From positions 85,019 to 149,018 of the forward strand of contig CAKSAJ010000004.1 in assembly GCA_934435195.1 (NCBI GenBank): DNA of 64,000 nt. Direction: 5' to 3'. Below, piece after piece: positions 16,686 to 24,475 of the stretch. Within the stretch, counting starts at the first letter, position 1. Each line of letters opens with the position of its first letter. The position numbers and the translations under genes are program-made. The stretch is from an uncultured Schaedlerella sp. (lineage in GTDB: Bacteria > Bacillota > Clostridia > Lachnospirales > Lachnospiraceae). Below the pieces are notes generated by a model. That model worked only from the letters and a program-made list of their open reading frames with translations, was not told the DNA's origin and did no database searches.

Positions 16686-16714
16686 TTGAAAATAACCAGA
16701 ATGTGTTATATTAT
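16686..16714 (+). promoter_or_regulatory. Promoter for the nitroreductase-pyrBI genes
   Basis: TTGAAA (16686-16691), a 17-bp spacer and TATTAT (16709-16714) precede the nitroreductase start codon by about 30 bases. No pyr attenuator or PyrR-type leader is visible between it and pyrB. Confidence 0.6.
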
Positions 16715-16744
16715 TATTTAGAATATTTGATAGGAGGTAGCATT

Positions 16745-17281
16745 ATGAACGTCATTGAATGTATCAAAAGCAGAAGAAGTATTCGAAAATACAAACCAAA
16801 CGCGATTGACCATTCTATTATTGATTCTATTGTTTCCACAACTTCTTTTTCCCCTTCTTGGAAAAATACACAGATTACCCGTTTTATTGCAATTGAAGAT
16901 CAATCCATTTTAAGCACAATAGCTAAATGCCATGTGCCTGATTATAATGCTAAGATTATAAGTCAGATTCCTATGTTGATCGCCGTAAGCTACATAAAGG
17001 GACGCTGTGGATTCGAACGTGATGGTTCTTATTCTTCCAAAAAAGGAGATCGCTGGCAGATGTTTGATGCCGGAGTTGCCTGCCAGACATTTTGTCTTGC
17101 AGCAAAGGAACAGGGGTTAGGCACTGTTATTATGGGAATGTTTGATGAAGATGAGATAAGTAAACTCATTGAACTCCCAGAAGATCAGGAACTTGCTGCT
17201 CTCATTGCAATCGGTTATCCTGATATCGAACCGGAAGCACCAAAACGTAAGACTGTTGACGTTTTGCTTCAATATAAATAA
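16745..17281 (+). CDS. Nitroreductase family protein
   Basis: A 178-residue FMN-dependent oxidoreductase of the nitroreductase fold. It has the FMN-binding N-terminus CIKSRRSIRKYK, SPSWKNTQ, and GLGTVIMGMFDEDEISKLIELPE...ALIAIGYPDIEPEAPKRK at the C-terminus. The substrate cannot be told from sequence. ATG at 16745 follows AGGAGGT. It is 39 bp upstream of pyrB and may be co-transcribed with pyrBI. Confidence 0.88.
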   Translation: MNVIECIKSRRSIRKYKPNAIDHSIIDSIVSTTSFSPSWKNTQITRFIAIEDQSILSTIAKCHVPDYNAKIISQIPMLIAVSYIKGRCGFERDGSYSSKKGDRWQMFDAGVACQTFCLAAKEQGLGTVIMGMFDEDEISKLIELPEDQELAALIAIGYPDIEPEAPKRKTVDVLLQYK

Positions 17282-17320
17282 GAAATATATGTCATTGAAC
17301 ATACTAGGAGGTATACAAAT

Positions 17321-18241
17321 ATGAGACATCTGATGAGTCCTTTAGACTTCTCTGTTGAAGAACTTGACACACTTCTTGATCTTGCACAGGATATCGAGAA
17401 GAATCCAAAGAAATACGCACATGCCTGTGACGGAAAAAAACTTGCAACTCTTTTCTATGAGCCAAGTACACGTACACGTCTCAGCCACGAAGCTGCAATG
17501 CTGAATCTTGGTGGAAATATTATGGGATTCTCTTCTGCTAATTCAAGCTCTGCCGCTAAAGGTGAAAGCGTATCTGACACAATTCGCACAATTTCATGCT
17601 ATGCAGATATTTGTGCAATGCGTCATCCAAAAGAAGGTGCTCCTATGGTTGCATGCCAGCACTCTACAATTCCTGTGATCAATGCAGGTGATGGTGGGCA
17701 CGAGCATCCTACACAGACACTTACTGACCTTTTAACAATCCGTAATGTTAAGGGCCGTCTGGACAACATGACAATCGGTCTTTGCGGAGACTTGAAATTT
17801 GGTCGTACTGTACACTCTCTGATTCACGCTCTGGTTCGTTACCCTGGAATCAAATTTGTACTTATTTCACCAGAAGAATTACGACTTCCTGACTACGTTC
17901 GTCATGATGTCCTTGACAAACTGAACATTCCTTATAAAGAAGTTGTCCGTCTGGAAGATGGTCTTCCTGAACTTGATATTTTATACATGACTCGTGTACA
18001 GAAAGAGCGTTTCTTCAACGAAGAAGATTATGTTCGCATGAAAGACTTCTATATTCTTGACAAAAAGAAAATGGAACTTGCTCCTGAAGATATGTACATT
18101 CTTCATCCACTTCCACGTGTCAACGAAATTTCTGTTGAAGTTGATGATGACCCACGTGCTGCATATTTCCGTCAGGTACAGTATGGTGTATATGTACGTA
18201 TGGCATTGATCCTTACACTGCTGGATATTCATGTAGACTAA
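17321..18241 (+). CDS. pyrB: Aspartate carbamoyltransferase, catalytic subunit
   Basis: A 306-residue enzyme that condenses carbamoyl phosphate with aspartate in pyrimidine synthesis. It shows the carbamoyl-phosphate motif FYEPSTRTRLS, then GDGGHEHPTQTLTDL and LHPLPRVNEI near the C-terminus. It is preceded by AGGAGG and followed by pyrI, so it forms the allosteric, regulatory-subunit-containing type of enzyme. Confidence 0.97.
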   Translation: MRHLMSPLDFSVEELDTLLDLAQDIEKNPKKYAHACDGKKLATLFYEPSTRTRLSHEAAMLNLGGNIMGFSSANSSSAAKGESVSDTIRTISCYADICAMRHPKEGAPMVACQHSTIPVINAGDGGHEHPTQTLTDLLTIRNVKGRLDNMTIGLCGDLKFGRTVHSLIHALVRYPGIKFVLISPEELRLPDYVRHDVLDKLNIPYKEVVRLEDGLPELDILYMTRVQKERFFNEEDYVRMKDFYILDKKKMELAPEDMYILHPLPRVNEISVEVDDDPRAAYFRQVQYGVYVRMALILTLLDIHVD

Positions 18242-18313
18242 GTTTAAAACATTTGTGCAATATTTATGCACAGTCAATAAGATATTTATTTTTGGAAAGG
18301 AATAAAGATTATT

Positions 18314-18754
18314 ATGCAAAATACATTATCAGTTGGAAAAATCTCAGAAGGATTTGTCCTTGATCATATCGAAGCTGGAAAGAGTATGGAAATTTACAAA
18401 TACCTTCATCTTGATAAACTGGATTGCTGTGTTGCAATCATCAAAAATGCAAAAAGCAGTAAAATGGGAAGAAAAGATATCATGAAAATTGAATGCCCGA
18501 TTGACTTCATTGATCTTGATATTTTAGGATTCATTGATCACAATATTACGATCAATATCATCCAGAATGAGGAAATCGTTGAGAAAAAACTTCTCAAACT
18601 TCCAAAAGAAATCAAAAATGTGATTCGTTGTAAAAACCCTCGTTGTATCACTTCTATCGAGCAGGGACTGGATCATATCTTCGTACTTACAGACGAAGAA
18701 AAACAGGTTTATCGTTGTAAATATTGCGAAGAGAAATATCATCGTAAAAACTAA
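18314..18754 (+). CDS. pyrI: Aspartate carbamoyltransferase, regulatory subunit
   Basis: A 146-residue subunit that binds nucleotide effectors and zinc. The C-terminal zinc domain has four cysteines in C-x4-C ... C-x2-C (CKNPRC, CKYCEEKYH). The N-terminal allosteric domain is present (IEAGKSMEIYKYLHLDKLDC...ECPIDFIDLDILGFID). It lies 72 bp after pyrB and is followed at once by a terminator. pyrBI in place of unregulated pyrB is common in Clostridia. Confidence 0.96.
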   Translation: MQNTLSVGKISEGFVLDHIEAGKSMEIYKYLHLDKLDCCVAIIKNAKSSKMGRKDIMKIECPIDFIDLDILGFIDHNITINIIQNEEIVEKKLLKLPKEIKNVIRCKNPRCITSIEQGLDHIFVLTDEEKQVYRCKYCEEKYHRKN

Positions 18755-18779
18755 AAAAAGGTCCTTCGGACCTTTTTTT
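18753..18779 (+). terminator. pyrI terminator
   Basis: AAAAAAGGTCC, a TTCG tetraloop, then GGACCTTTTTTT: a classic intrinsic terminator touching the pyrI stop codon. Confidence 0.93.
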
Positions 18780-18797
18780 AAATGTATGATAACTAAA

Positions 18798-18840
18798 AAG
18801 GCTTTCGCTTCACGAACATCCATCGTAAAGCGAAAGCCTT
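18798..18840. terminator. Terminator of the DAHP synthase gene
   Basis: AAGGCTTTCGCTT pairs with AAGCGAAAGCCTT around a 16-18-base loop; T-runs lie on both sides. It is directly downstream of the DAHP synthase gene on the minus strand, back to back with the pyrI terminator. Confidence 0.85.
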
Positions 18841-18845
18841 ATTTT

Positions 18846-19877
18846 TTAACACTTTTCTGCAATTTCGTAAATCAAGCGTTCTGTATCTTCCCATCCAAGA
18901 CATGGATCTGTAATAGATTTACCATAAATCATATCAGGACATATCTTCTGATTTCCTTCTTCCAGGTAACTTTCAATCATTACACCTTTTATCAGCTTTT
19001 TAAGCTCTGGATTATAGCTTCTGCTGTGAAGTATCTCACTTGTAATACGAATCTGTTCTTTAAACTTCTTGTTAGAATTTGAATGGTTTGCATCAATGAT
19101 CGCTGCCGGATTTTTCAACTCCATTTTCTGATATAATGAAAGCAGACGAACCAAATCTTCATAATGATAATTCGGATTGCATGTACCATATTTATCTACA
19201 CCACCGCGCAAAATTACATGGGCAAGATCATTACCATCTGTAGTTACATCCATGCCTCTGTAAATAAATGAATGTGAATGCTGTGCCGCTATTACGGAAT
19301 TTAACATAACAAGAAAATCACCGCTTGTCGGATTTTTCATTCCGATTGGAATATTCATCCCGCTCGCTGTGAGACGATGCTGCTGGTTCTCCACTGAACG
19401 AGCTCCAATTGCCTCATAGGACAAAATATCATCCAGATAACTTCTGTTCTCCGGATAGAGCATCTCATCCGCTGCTGTCAGTCCAGTTTCTTCAATCGCA
19501 CGGATATGCATCTTACGAATCGCAATAATTCCTGCCAGTAAATCCGGTGCCTTATCCGGGTCTGGCTGATGAAGCATACCTTTATATCCTTCTCCGGTTG
19601 TTCTAGGCTTATTTGTATAAATTCTAGGAATGATCATAAGACGATCTGAAACTTTTTCATTCACTCTCGCAAGACGATTCACATATTCGCAGACTGCATC
19701 TTCATTATCTGCCGAACAAGGTCCTACAATTACAATAAATTTATCGGACTTGCCTGTAAATATATCTCGAATCTCAGCATCTCTTTTTTCTTTAATCTTG
19801 ATAATCTTGTCTGAAAGCGGATATTCTGCCTTCAAATCAGCCGGTAACGGAAGTTCCGCATTTATTCTCATTCCCAT
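18846..19877 (-). CDS. aroF: 3-deoxy-7-phosphoheptulonate (DAHP) synthase, class I
   Basis: A 343-residue enzyme condensing phosphoenolpyruvate and erythrose 4-phosphate, the entry step of aromatic synthesis. Motifs of the AroFGH type are clear: VIVGPCSADN, PRTTGEGYKGML (residues around 90-102), GARSVENQQHRLTASG, PIGMKNPTSGD and IDANHSNSNKK. The start has AAGGAG 7 bases upstream. It follows the RNase P RNA gene on the same strand with no terminator seen between them. Feedback type cannot be told safely; symbol aroF is by class, not by feedback specificity. Confidence 0.93.
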   Translation of the reverse strand: MGMRINAELPLPADLKAEYPLSDKIIKIKEKRDAEIRDIFTGKSDKFIVIVGPCSADNEDAVCEYVNRLARVNEKVSDRLMIIPRIYTNKPRTTGEGYKGMLHQPDPDKAPDLLAGIIAIRKMHIRAIEETGLTAADEMLYPENRSYLDDILSYEAIGARSVENQQHRLTASGMNIPIGMKNPTSGDFLVMLNSVIAAQHSHSFIYRGMDVTTDGNDLAHVILRGGVDKYGTCNPNYHYEDLVRLLSLYQKMELKNPAAIIDANHSNSNKKFKEQIRITSEILHSRSYNPELKKLIKGVMIESYLEEGNQKICPDMIYGKSITDPCLGWEDTERLIYEIAEKC

Positions 19878-19928
19878 GTTGATATCTCCTTATGTTGTCT
19901 CACTGTGTTTTATGCCAATTGTTTCAAT

Positions 19929-20285
19929 GTGTTAAGCAAGACGATGAGCCGGGTTATGTCGTTGAACAATCATCTATCTAGGCCTGTTGTCGCCAACAGG
20001 CTCGAGCGACCTACCTAAAGCGTGACGGGCAGCCACATTGCTTTTATCCGGTCTTGCTTCGGATGGGGTTTACATGTGCCCTCTCTGTTACCAGCGAGGC
20101 GGTAGTCTCTTACACTGCCTTTCCACCCTTACATATGTAAACACATATGCGGTTTATTTCTGTTGCACTTTCCTTAGAGTCACCTCTACCGGACGTTATC
20201 CGGCATCCTGCCCTGTGAAGCCCGGACTTTCCTCGTCTGCAATCTTTCGATTCCCGCAGCCGCGATTGTCTGTCCTACTTAACAC
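19929..20285 (-). ncRNA. rnpB: RNase P RNA
   Basis: The minus strand contains the conserved RNase P RNA core: GAGGAAAGTCCGGGCTTC (P4 region 5' side), AGGGTGGAAAGGCAGTGTAAGAGACTACCGC in pieces, CTGGTAACAG, and near the 3' end CATAACCCGGCTCATCG. The two ends pair in a 14-bp P1 stem (GTGTTAAGTAGGAC with GTCTTGCTTAACAC, including G-U pairs), which sets the boundaries. It is the ribozyme part of the tRNA 5'-maturation enzyme. It lies between rnhA and aroF on the same strand. The conserved layout suggests the ancestral type A rather than Bacillus type B. Confidence 0.95.
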
Positions 20286-20293
20286 AGTTTAAA

Positions 20294-20322
20294 ATTGTAC
20301 CATGATTTTTCTCAAAAGTCCA
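20294..20322 (-). promoter_or_regulatory. Promoter for rnpB
   Basis: TGGACT (20317-20322), a 17-bp spacer and TACAAT (20294-20299) on the minus strand, with an extended TGG before the -10. The predicted start fits the 5' end of the P1 stem. The -35 overlaps the 3' end of rnhA. Confidence 0.6.
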
Positions 20323-20791
20323 GTCCCTCATCCACAATCAATGCATTTCCATCTGCTGCTGTCGTTGCAAGTTCATCGCACCGTTCATTCTGTGGATGTC
20401 CATCGTGTCCTTTAACCCAGTGAAATGTTACATCATGCTTCGACTTCACTGCAATAAGACGCTTCCATAAATCTACGTTCTTGACCGGTTCATTTTTTCC
20501 TCGTTTCCAGTTCTTTTTAATCCACGAATCCACCCAATGTTGATTAAACGCATCTACAACATATTTAGAATCGGAATACACATCCACCTGACACGGACGA
20601 TTTAATGCCTCCAATCCGGAAATTACAGCCATTAATTCCATTCTGTTATTTGTTGTCTTCTTATATCCTTGTGACAGTTCTTTTATATGTAGCTGTCCTT
20701 TTGTATCCACGTACTCCAGTACTGCACCATACCCTCCCGGTCCATCGGGATTTCCTCTTGCAGCACCATCTGTATATAGTTTTATATGCAT
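20312..20791 (-). CDS. rnhA: Ribonuclease HI
   Basis: A 159-residue enzyme that cuts the RNA strand of RNA-DNA hybrids. The four catalytic acidic residues are in place: Asp in LYTDGAARGNPDGPGG, Glu in NNRMELMAVISGLEAL, Asp in VYSDSKYVVDA, and Asp in NERCDELAT. HWVKGHDGHPQNERCD holds the conserved His. It is slightly longer than E. coli RNase HI. The 3' end overlaps the -35 of the rnpB promoter. Confidence 0.96.
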   Translation of the reverse strand: MHIKLYTDGAARGNPDGPGGYGAVLEYVDTKGQLHIKELSQGYKKTTNNRMELMAVISGLEALNRPCQVDVYSDSKYVVDAFNQHWVDSWIKKNWKRGKNEPVKNVDLWKRLIAVKSKHDVTFHWVKGHDGHPQNERCDELATTAADGNALIVDEGLDF

Positions 20792-20820
20792 CTGCTATAT
20801 ATCTCCCTTTTCAGTTTTCA

Positions 20821-21282
20821 CTACGCATTCATTGTCTCCAATGCCTGTACCAATTCCATTATAATATATTCCAGACTTTCTCTGGCTGATTTTTGTCCTT
20901 CATGAAGATTTACTATAATTGTTTTATTACGGATTCCGGCTGTTCCACGGTTCAATATTACTTTCTTTGTATATCGGATATTATATGCCCGGATTGCCTC
21001 AGGAATTCCCGGAAGCAAACGATCTGCCACTTCCATCAGCGCATCCGGTGCACAATCTTTTTTCAAATATCCAACCGCACCTGTTGTAATGATCAATTGT
21101 ATTGCTTCTGAATCTGCCAGCTGCTTCATTACTGCTGCCACTACTGTCTTGTCTTCCGGAAGCACACCTTCTTTTACTTCAAAGCCGATCTGTTCTAGTG
21201 TTGTTTTTAATGCAGCGCCTGTCTTGCTGCTTTTTTTCTGTTCATATGCTCTTGTATTTATTGTAAATACTGCTGCCTTCAC
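20821..21282 (-). CDS. MoaB/Mog-like molybdopterin-binding fold protein, diverged
   Basis: A 153-residue protein with the MoCF-biosynthesis fold: KAAVFTINTRAYEQKKSSKTGAAL at the start matches the MoaB/MogA N-terminus, and LIITTGAVGYLKKDCAPDALMEVADRLLPGIPEAIR aligns with the substrate loop. The usual TGGTG-x-R-D-x-TPEA signature is altered to TGAVG...KKDCAPDA, so the adenylyl-transfer residues are partly lost. No other molybdenum-cofactor genes are in the window. The role is therefore uncertain: a MoaB relative or a recruited paralogue. Confidence 0.7.
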   Translation of the reverse strand: MKAAVFTINTRAYEQKKSSKTGAALKTTLEQIGFEVKEGVLPEDKTVVAAVMKQLADSEAIQLIITTGAVGYLKKDCAPDALMEVADRLLPGIPEAIRAYNIRYTKKVILNRGTAGIRNKTIIVNLHEGQKSARESLEYIIMELVQALETMNA

Positions 21283-21308
21283 TTCTTGTGTACCCCTTTC
21301 TTATTATA

Positions 21309-21450
21309 GTTACTGTTCACAGTACCTGTGACCAGCAACGCATCTCGCCATTTTAAATCGCCTTTGGCGATGGGCGAGATGCCGTTCAAGATAAAACGTG
21401 CATCCTCCGTGCCAATCAGCGTAGTGATTGGCACGGGAGTGAACAGTAAC
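21309..21450. mobile_element. MITE-like structured repeat with 12-bp terminal inverted repeats
   Basis: The element begins GTTACTGTTCAC and ends GTGAACAGTAAC, a perfect 12-bp inverted pair. Inside are two strong stems: CATCTCGCC with GGCGAGATG, and GCCAATCA with TGATTGGC. TATTATA flanks both sides (21302-21308; 21452-21458, offset by one base), a possible target duplication. A copy of its first 32 bases lies at 51551-51582. It has no room for a transposase, so it would be non-autonomous. Confidence 0.65.
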
Positions 21451-21528
21451 CTATTATATTCCCTGTGTTTGCCATAAAGACAGCTTATGTTTTTCTTCCC
21501 CAAAGCTGTCCTTTAACGTTTTATTTAT

Positions 21529-22806
21529 CTAATCTAATATCTTTCTTGCCAATGAATTTGCCTTTTCATAAACTTCTTCTGCCGGACAATCAAGATAGAA
21601 TTCTCCATCCTGATATAATACTTTACCCGCAACCATTGTCATCTTAACATTCTGCTTGCTTCCTGCATATACAAGATTCTTCTCTGTATTCTGGATTGGC
21701 TGCATATTCGGCTGTTTGAGATCGATCATGATTAAATCTGCCTTTTTCCCTTCGCTCAAAGTATCACATTCATTGAGTCCCATGGCATGTGCTCCATTTA
21801 CTGTAGCCATCTTCAAAACTTCCATTGCCGGTACTGCTTCCGGATCATCACACACGACCTTCTGAAGACCTGTCACCAGAAACATCTCTCTAAACATATC
21901 CAGGCAGTTGTTACTTGCAGGTCCGTCTGTTCCTATAGCAACCGGAATTCCTTCTTTCAGATAACGATTGATCGGTGCGATGCCACTTGCCAGTTTCAAG
22001 TTTGATGCCGGATTTGTCACTACATACATACCACGTTTTTTCAAAATATCATAATCTGCTTCATCCAAATGCACACCATGGAATATGGTTCCTCCATAAT
22101 TAAACAGCCCCAGTGAATCCATATATGCAACCGGTGTCATACCACTGTGGGCACGACAACCCTCTACTTCTTTTCTTGTCTCCGAACAATGCACACTGAC
22201 CGGTGCCTGATATTTATGTGCAAGCTGGGCAATATCCTCCATCAGCTCTTTCTTTGTTGTATACTCTGCATGGAAACCAAGACGATGGCTGATCATGCGT
22301 GACGGATCTTCATTCAACCGAATATAATCTTTTTCCATGCTCTCTGCTGTTCCGCCAAAATCATTTGTACTGTCACAGAATGTATAACGAAATCCACAAT
22401 CTTTAGCTGCACGAGCTCCGTCATCTACGAAGAAATACATATCATATGCTGCAGTGATTCCGCTTGTCAAATATTCCATGATTCCTAATTTTGTAAACCA
22501 GTATACAGCTTCTCCATCCAGCTTTGCTTCATTTGGAAATACCTGTTTATTCAGCCACTCATCTAATTTCATATCATCAGCGTAAGAACGTAAAAATGTC
22601 ATTGCTGTATGTGTATGTGCATTTTTAAATCCTGGCATGATTAAATTGCCCTTTGCATCAATCTCTTTATCCCAAACGATATCCGTTTCTTTTCCTTGTG
22701 GTCCTGCATAAACAATGGTATCCCCCTCAATCCACACTTCACCCCAAAATGCAGGCTTTCCTTCTTCCATTGTTAAAATTCTTGCATTATATATTCTTGT
22801 ATTCAT
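21529..22806 (-). CDS. mtaD: 5-methylthioadenosine/S-adenosylhomocysteine deaminase (amidohydrolase)
   Basis: A 425-residue metal-dependent amidohydrolase of the MTA/SAH deaminase and chlorohydrolase group. Metal ligands are visible: NAHTHTAM (His pair), GFHAEY, VHCSET and the Asp in IGTDGPASNN. LGFHAEYTT and GVHLDEAD match deaminases of this type. The likely reaction is deamination of S-adenosylhomocysteine or methylthioadenosine to the inosyl form; related activities on other aminopurines cannot be excluded. It lies alone between spoIVA and the MITE-like element. Confidence 0.85.
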   Translation of the reverse strand: MNTRIYNARILTMEEGKPAFWGEVWIEGDTIVYAGPQGKETDIVWDKEIDAKGNLIMPGFKNAHTHTAMTFLRSYADDMKLDEWLNKQVFPNEAKLDGEAVYWFTKLGIMEYLTSGITAAYDMYFFVDDGARAAKDCGFRYTFCDSTNDFGGTAESMEKDYIRLNEDPSRMISHRLGFHAEYTTKKELMEDIAQLAHKYQAPVSVHCSETRKEVEGCRAHSGMTPVAYMDSLGLFNYGGTIFHGVHLDEADYDILKKRGMYVVTNPASNLKLASGIAPINRYLKEGIPVAIGTDGPASNNCLDMFREMFLVTGLQKVVCDDPEAVPAMEVLKMATVNGAHAMGLNECDTLSEGKKADLIMIDLKQPNMQPIQNTEKNLVYAGSKQNVKMTMVAGKVLYQDGEFYLDCPAEEVYEKANSLARKILD

Positions 22807-22911
22807 CTTCCGTCCTCGTCTTTTTCATAATATTTATCAGTAGTCTCTCAAATTCTTTACCTCTGCGATATCTCATTTTTTATCACTTACGCAGTTATTT
22901 TTATTATACCC

Positions 22912-24384
22912 TTAAATAATAATACAAACAAGACCTCCATTACTATCATTTACAATCTTTTGCATCGTATCCTGAAGCTTCACCTGGCTTTCTTCATTAA
23001 TTTTTACAAGCTTACTCTGAATCCCGTCTATCACTAATTCTTCCACAGATTTTCCAAAAATATTGGTTGCCCAGACACCTTCTTCTGTCTGGCTTTCCGC
23101 TTTAATATATTGCACCAGATCTTCTGCCTGCTTTTCATTTCCAACAATCGGAGCAATCTCAGTTGCGATATTTGCCCGAATCATATGAATGGAAGGTGCC
23201 TCTGAATGAATTTTCACACCAAATTTATTTCCCTGCTTTATGATTGTTGGTTCATCCAACACAATCTCGTCTCGTTTTGGACTGACAACACCATAACCTT
23301 TTCGTTTTACATCCGCAAATGCATCTTTTATCTGAACATATTCTTCTTTCATTGCAGATAGAGATTTTAAAACAGATATCAATTCATATTCTCCCTGTAT
23401 AGATGTACCCGTCAGTTCACTCAGCACTTGGTAATAATATTGCATGTCAAAGTCTAACTGAACACAGACCTTCCCTGTATCCATCTCAATCTTATCCACC
23501 CGGACTTTCTCTATGTAAGGGCTGTCTGTTTTTTCTTCTATTAATCCAGTGCTTCTAATATCCACAAGTTCCTCTAAAATTTTCTTCACCACTTGCAAAA
23601 GATCTTGTTTGATTACATGATCCCTCGATAACATTTCTACCCATTTTGGAATAAAAAATTCAACCTCCGATATTGGAAATTCATACAAAAGCTGTTGCAT
23701 CATCTGATTGATATCTTCCATTTTTAATTGTTCGCAGTTCACTGTGATCACTGTTGTCTTATACTTTTTCTCGAGTTCTCGTTTCAAAGCCTGTGCTTCC
23801 TCAGAATATGGTTTTTTACAATTTAGTACAATTAAAAATGGTTTTCCTATACTTTTTAGTTCTTGTATCGTCTGTTCTTCTGCGGCCACATAATTCTGTC
23901 TCGGGATTTCTCCAATACTTCCATCTGTTGTGACAACCAGACCTATTGTTGAATGATCGCGTATTACCTTCTGCGTACCTATCGCTGCTGCTTTTGTAAA
24001 CGGAATTTCTGTATCAAACCACGGTGTCTTCACCTGTCGTTCAACATCATGTTCAATATGTCCGATTGCGCCATCCACCATAAATCCAACACAATCAATC
24101 AGTCTTACTTTTACATCTACATCTTCTCCCAGTTTTAATTGTGCCGCATCTTTTGGAATAAATTTTGGTTCTGTTGTCATAATCATTGTACCGGATGCCG
24201 ATTGCGGAAGTTCATCCTGCGTCCTTTTTCTGTCATGCTCATCTGTTATATTCGGAAGCACCAGCAAATCCATAAATCTTTTGATAAATGTCGACTTGCC
24301 TGTCCGAACCGGTCCTACCACTCCGATATAAATCTCTCCGTTGGTTCTTGTCTGCATATCTTTGTATAACTGAAATGAATCCAT
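22912..24384 (-). CDS. spoIVA: Stage IV sporulation protein A (spore-coat morphogenetic ATPase)
   Basis: A 490-residue TRAFAC-class ATPase that polymerises on the forespore surface and anchors the coat basement layer. Walker A GPVRTGKSTFIKRF is near residue 24; the switch region LIDCVGFMVDGAIGH and the NCKKPY segment follow; the C-terminus ends GGLVCIII, a short hydrophobic tail as in the family. The start at 24384 follows AAGGGGGTG; the longer frame to 24414 lacks this. A sigma-E-type promoter lies just upstream. It shows that the organism forms endospores, or descends from one that does. Confidence 0.96.
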   Translation of the reverse strand: MDSFQLYKDMQTRTNGEIYIGVVGPVRTGKSTFIKRFMDLLVLPNITDEHDRKRTQDELPQSASGTMIMTTEPKFIPKDAAQLKLGEDVDVKVRLIDCVGFMVDGAIGHIEHDVERQVKTPWFDTEIPFTKAAAIGTQKVIRDHSTIGLVVTTDGSIGEIPRQNYVAAEEQTIQELKSIGKPFLIVLNCKKPYSEEAQALKRELEKKYKTTVITVNCEQLKMEDINQMMQQLLYEFPISEVEFFIPKWVEMLSRDHVIKQDLLQVVKKILEELVDIRSTGLIEEKTDSPYIEKVRVDKIEMDTGKVCVQLDFDMQYYYQVLSELTGTSIQGEYELISVLKSLSAMKEEYVQIKDAFADVKRKGYGVVSPKRDEIVLDEPTIIKQGNKFGVKIHSEAPSIHMIRANIATEIAPIVGNEKQAEDLVQYIKAESQTEEGVWATNIFGKSVEELVIDGIQSKLVKINEESQVKLQDTMQKIVNDSNGGLVCIII

Positions 24385-24412
24385 AAAAACACCCCCTTGT
24401 TCTGCTGATACC

Positions 24413-24441
24413 AATGTATGCAGACCAAGAGGGGTTTATAC
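24413..24441 (-). promoter_or_regulatory. Sigma-E-type promoter of spoIVA
   Basis: On the minus strand CATACATT (24413-24420) is a full match to the sporulation sigma-E -10 (CATACAnT), and GTATAAAC (24434-24441) lies 13 bp upstream as -35. It is 29 bases ahead of the spoIVA start codon. Bacillus spoIVA is also sigma-E dependent. Confidence 0.7.
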
Positions 24442-24475
24442 GTTTGTTTTCTTTTAATCCAAACTCAATATTCTA

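Noticed and set aside
18524..18823. 99-residue frame antisense to pyrI
   Set aside because: Opposite a complete gene and running through both terminators; no supporting signals.
21279..21503. 74-residue frame on the minus strand
   Set aside because: It lies almost wholly in the MITE-like element and its stem-loops; composition follows the palindromes and no ribosome site was seen.
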